From contig DATKYV010000225.1 in NCBI GenBank assembly GCA_035528275.1, forward strand, positions 1-32,134: DNA of 32,134 nt, given 5' to 3'. This DNA is from DATKYV01 sp035528275. GTDB lineage: Bacteria > Acidobacteriota > Terriglobia > UBA7540. This document shows positions 32,116 to 32,134 of this stretch, piece by piece; positions within the stretch are counted from its first letter, which is position 1, and each line of letters opens with the position of its first letter. Position numbers and translations under genes: made by a program. Under the pieces are notes generated by a model that had not been told where the DNA came from, did not search any database, and worked only from the letters and a program-made list of their open reading frames with translations.

Positions 32116-32134
32116 AATCCGTCAGGCGACGGAC
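32116..32134. repeat. short hairpin repeat, copy 2, at the window edge
   Basis: AATCCGTCAGGCGACGGAC; stem TCCGTC/GACGGA identical to the copy at 31164-31180, loop AGGC in place of ATCT. It may continue beyond the window. Confidence 0.5.

Noticed and set aside
1..32134. tRNA genes
   Set aside because: Intergenic gaps were read for a TTCGA-type T-loop with a matching acceptor stem; none was convincing. A tRNA scan would be decisive.

Overview
The window is high-GC (around 60%) Gram-negative-type DNA that looks like a chromosomal segment of an Acidobacteriota member or a close relative. This is a judgement from gene style: a lipid A gene (lpxB), a Ser/Thr kinase with one membrane span, a glycine-zipper lipoprotein, an M1 peptidase fused to TPRs, a 42-residue-repeat TPR protein, a KdpD-like kinase beside an APC permease, and several short dispersed repeats between genes. 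No rRNA, tRNA, phage gene, transposase or CRISPR array was seen. One structural RNA, the signal recognition particle RNA, was found by eye.

Layout. 1-2.4 kb: tail of an unknown gene overlapping a PknB-type kinase, then a convergent lipoprotein gene. 2.7-5.6 kb: SRP RNA followed by dnaX, ybaB and recR, a classical housekeeping cluster. 5.8-9.5 kb: a two-subunit pyruvate/2-oxoacid:ferredoxin oxidoreductase (alpha-gamma fusion, then ferredoxin-beta fusion). 9.5-10.4 kb: a block of dispersed repeats and a ParD/ParE-like toxin-antitoxin pair. 10.6-15.5 kb: two half-size ABC exporters that together look like an asymmetric heterodimer, followed directly by lpxB. 15.7-17.7 kb: secreted M1-type peptidase with TPRs. 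17.7-21.6 kb (minus strand): GATase-type hydrolase, Mug-type DNA glycosylase, PaaG-like crotonase, macrodomain protein and MidA-type methyltransferase. 22.0-24.8 kb (minus): TPR protein, a 42-residue membrane peptide and an HGSNAT-like membrane acyltransferase. 25.0-30.2 kb (minus): a KdpD-like histidine kinase, a KdpE-like regulator, a universal-stress-like protein and an APC permease interrupted by one in-frame TGA. 30.3-32.1 kb: an OmpA-type envelope protein and a four-helix membrane protein.

Points most worth following: (a) the KdpDE-like system sits with a USP-like protein and an APC/KimA-like transporter instead of kdpFABC, and a tandem 11-bp repeat typical of OmpR/PhoB-family operators lies directly before the USP-APC pair; (b) the permease carries a single TGG-to-TGA-type interruption; (c) the ABC pair has complementary NBD defects, the mark of a heterodimeric exporter, next to lpxB; (d) inverted arrays of four heptamers occur twice, one of them filling the dnaX leader up to the start codon; (e) the toxin start region is duplicated at the antitoxin stop codon. 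I see no clearly unprecedented system; the potassium-type locus is the best candidate for an under-described module.
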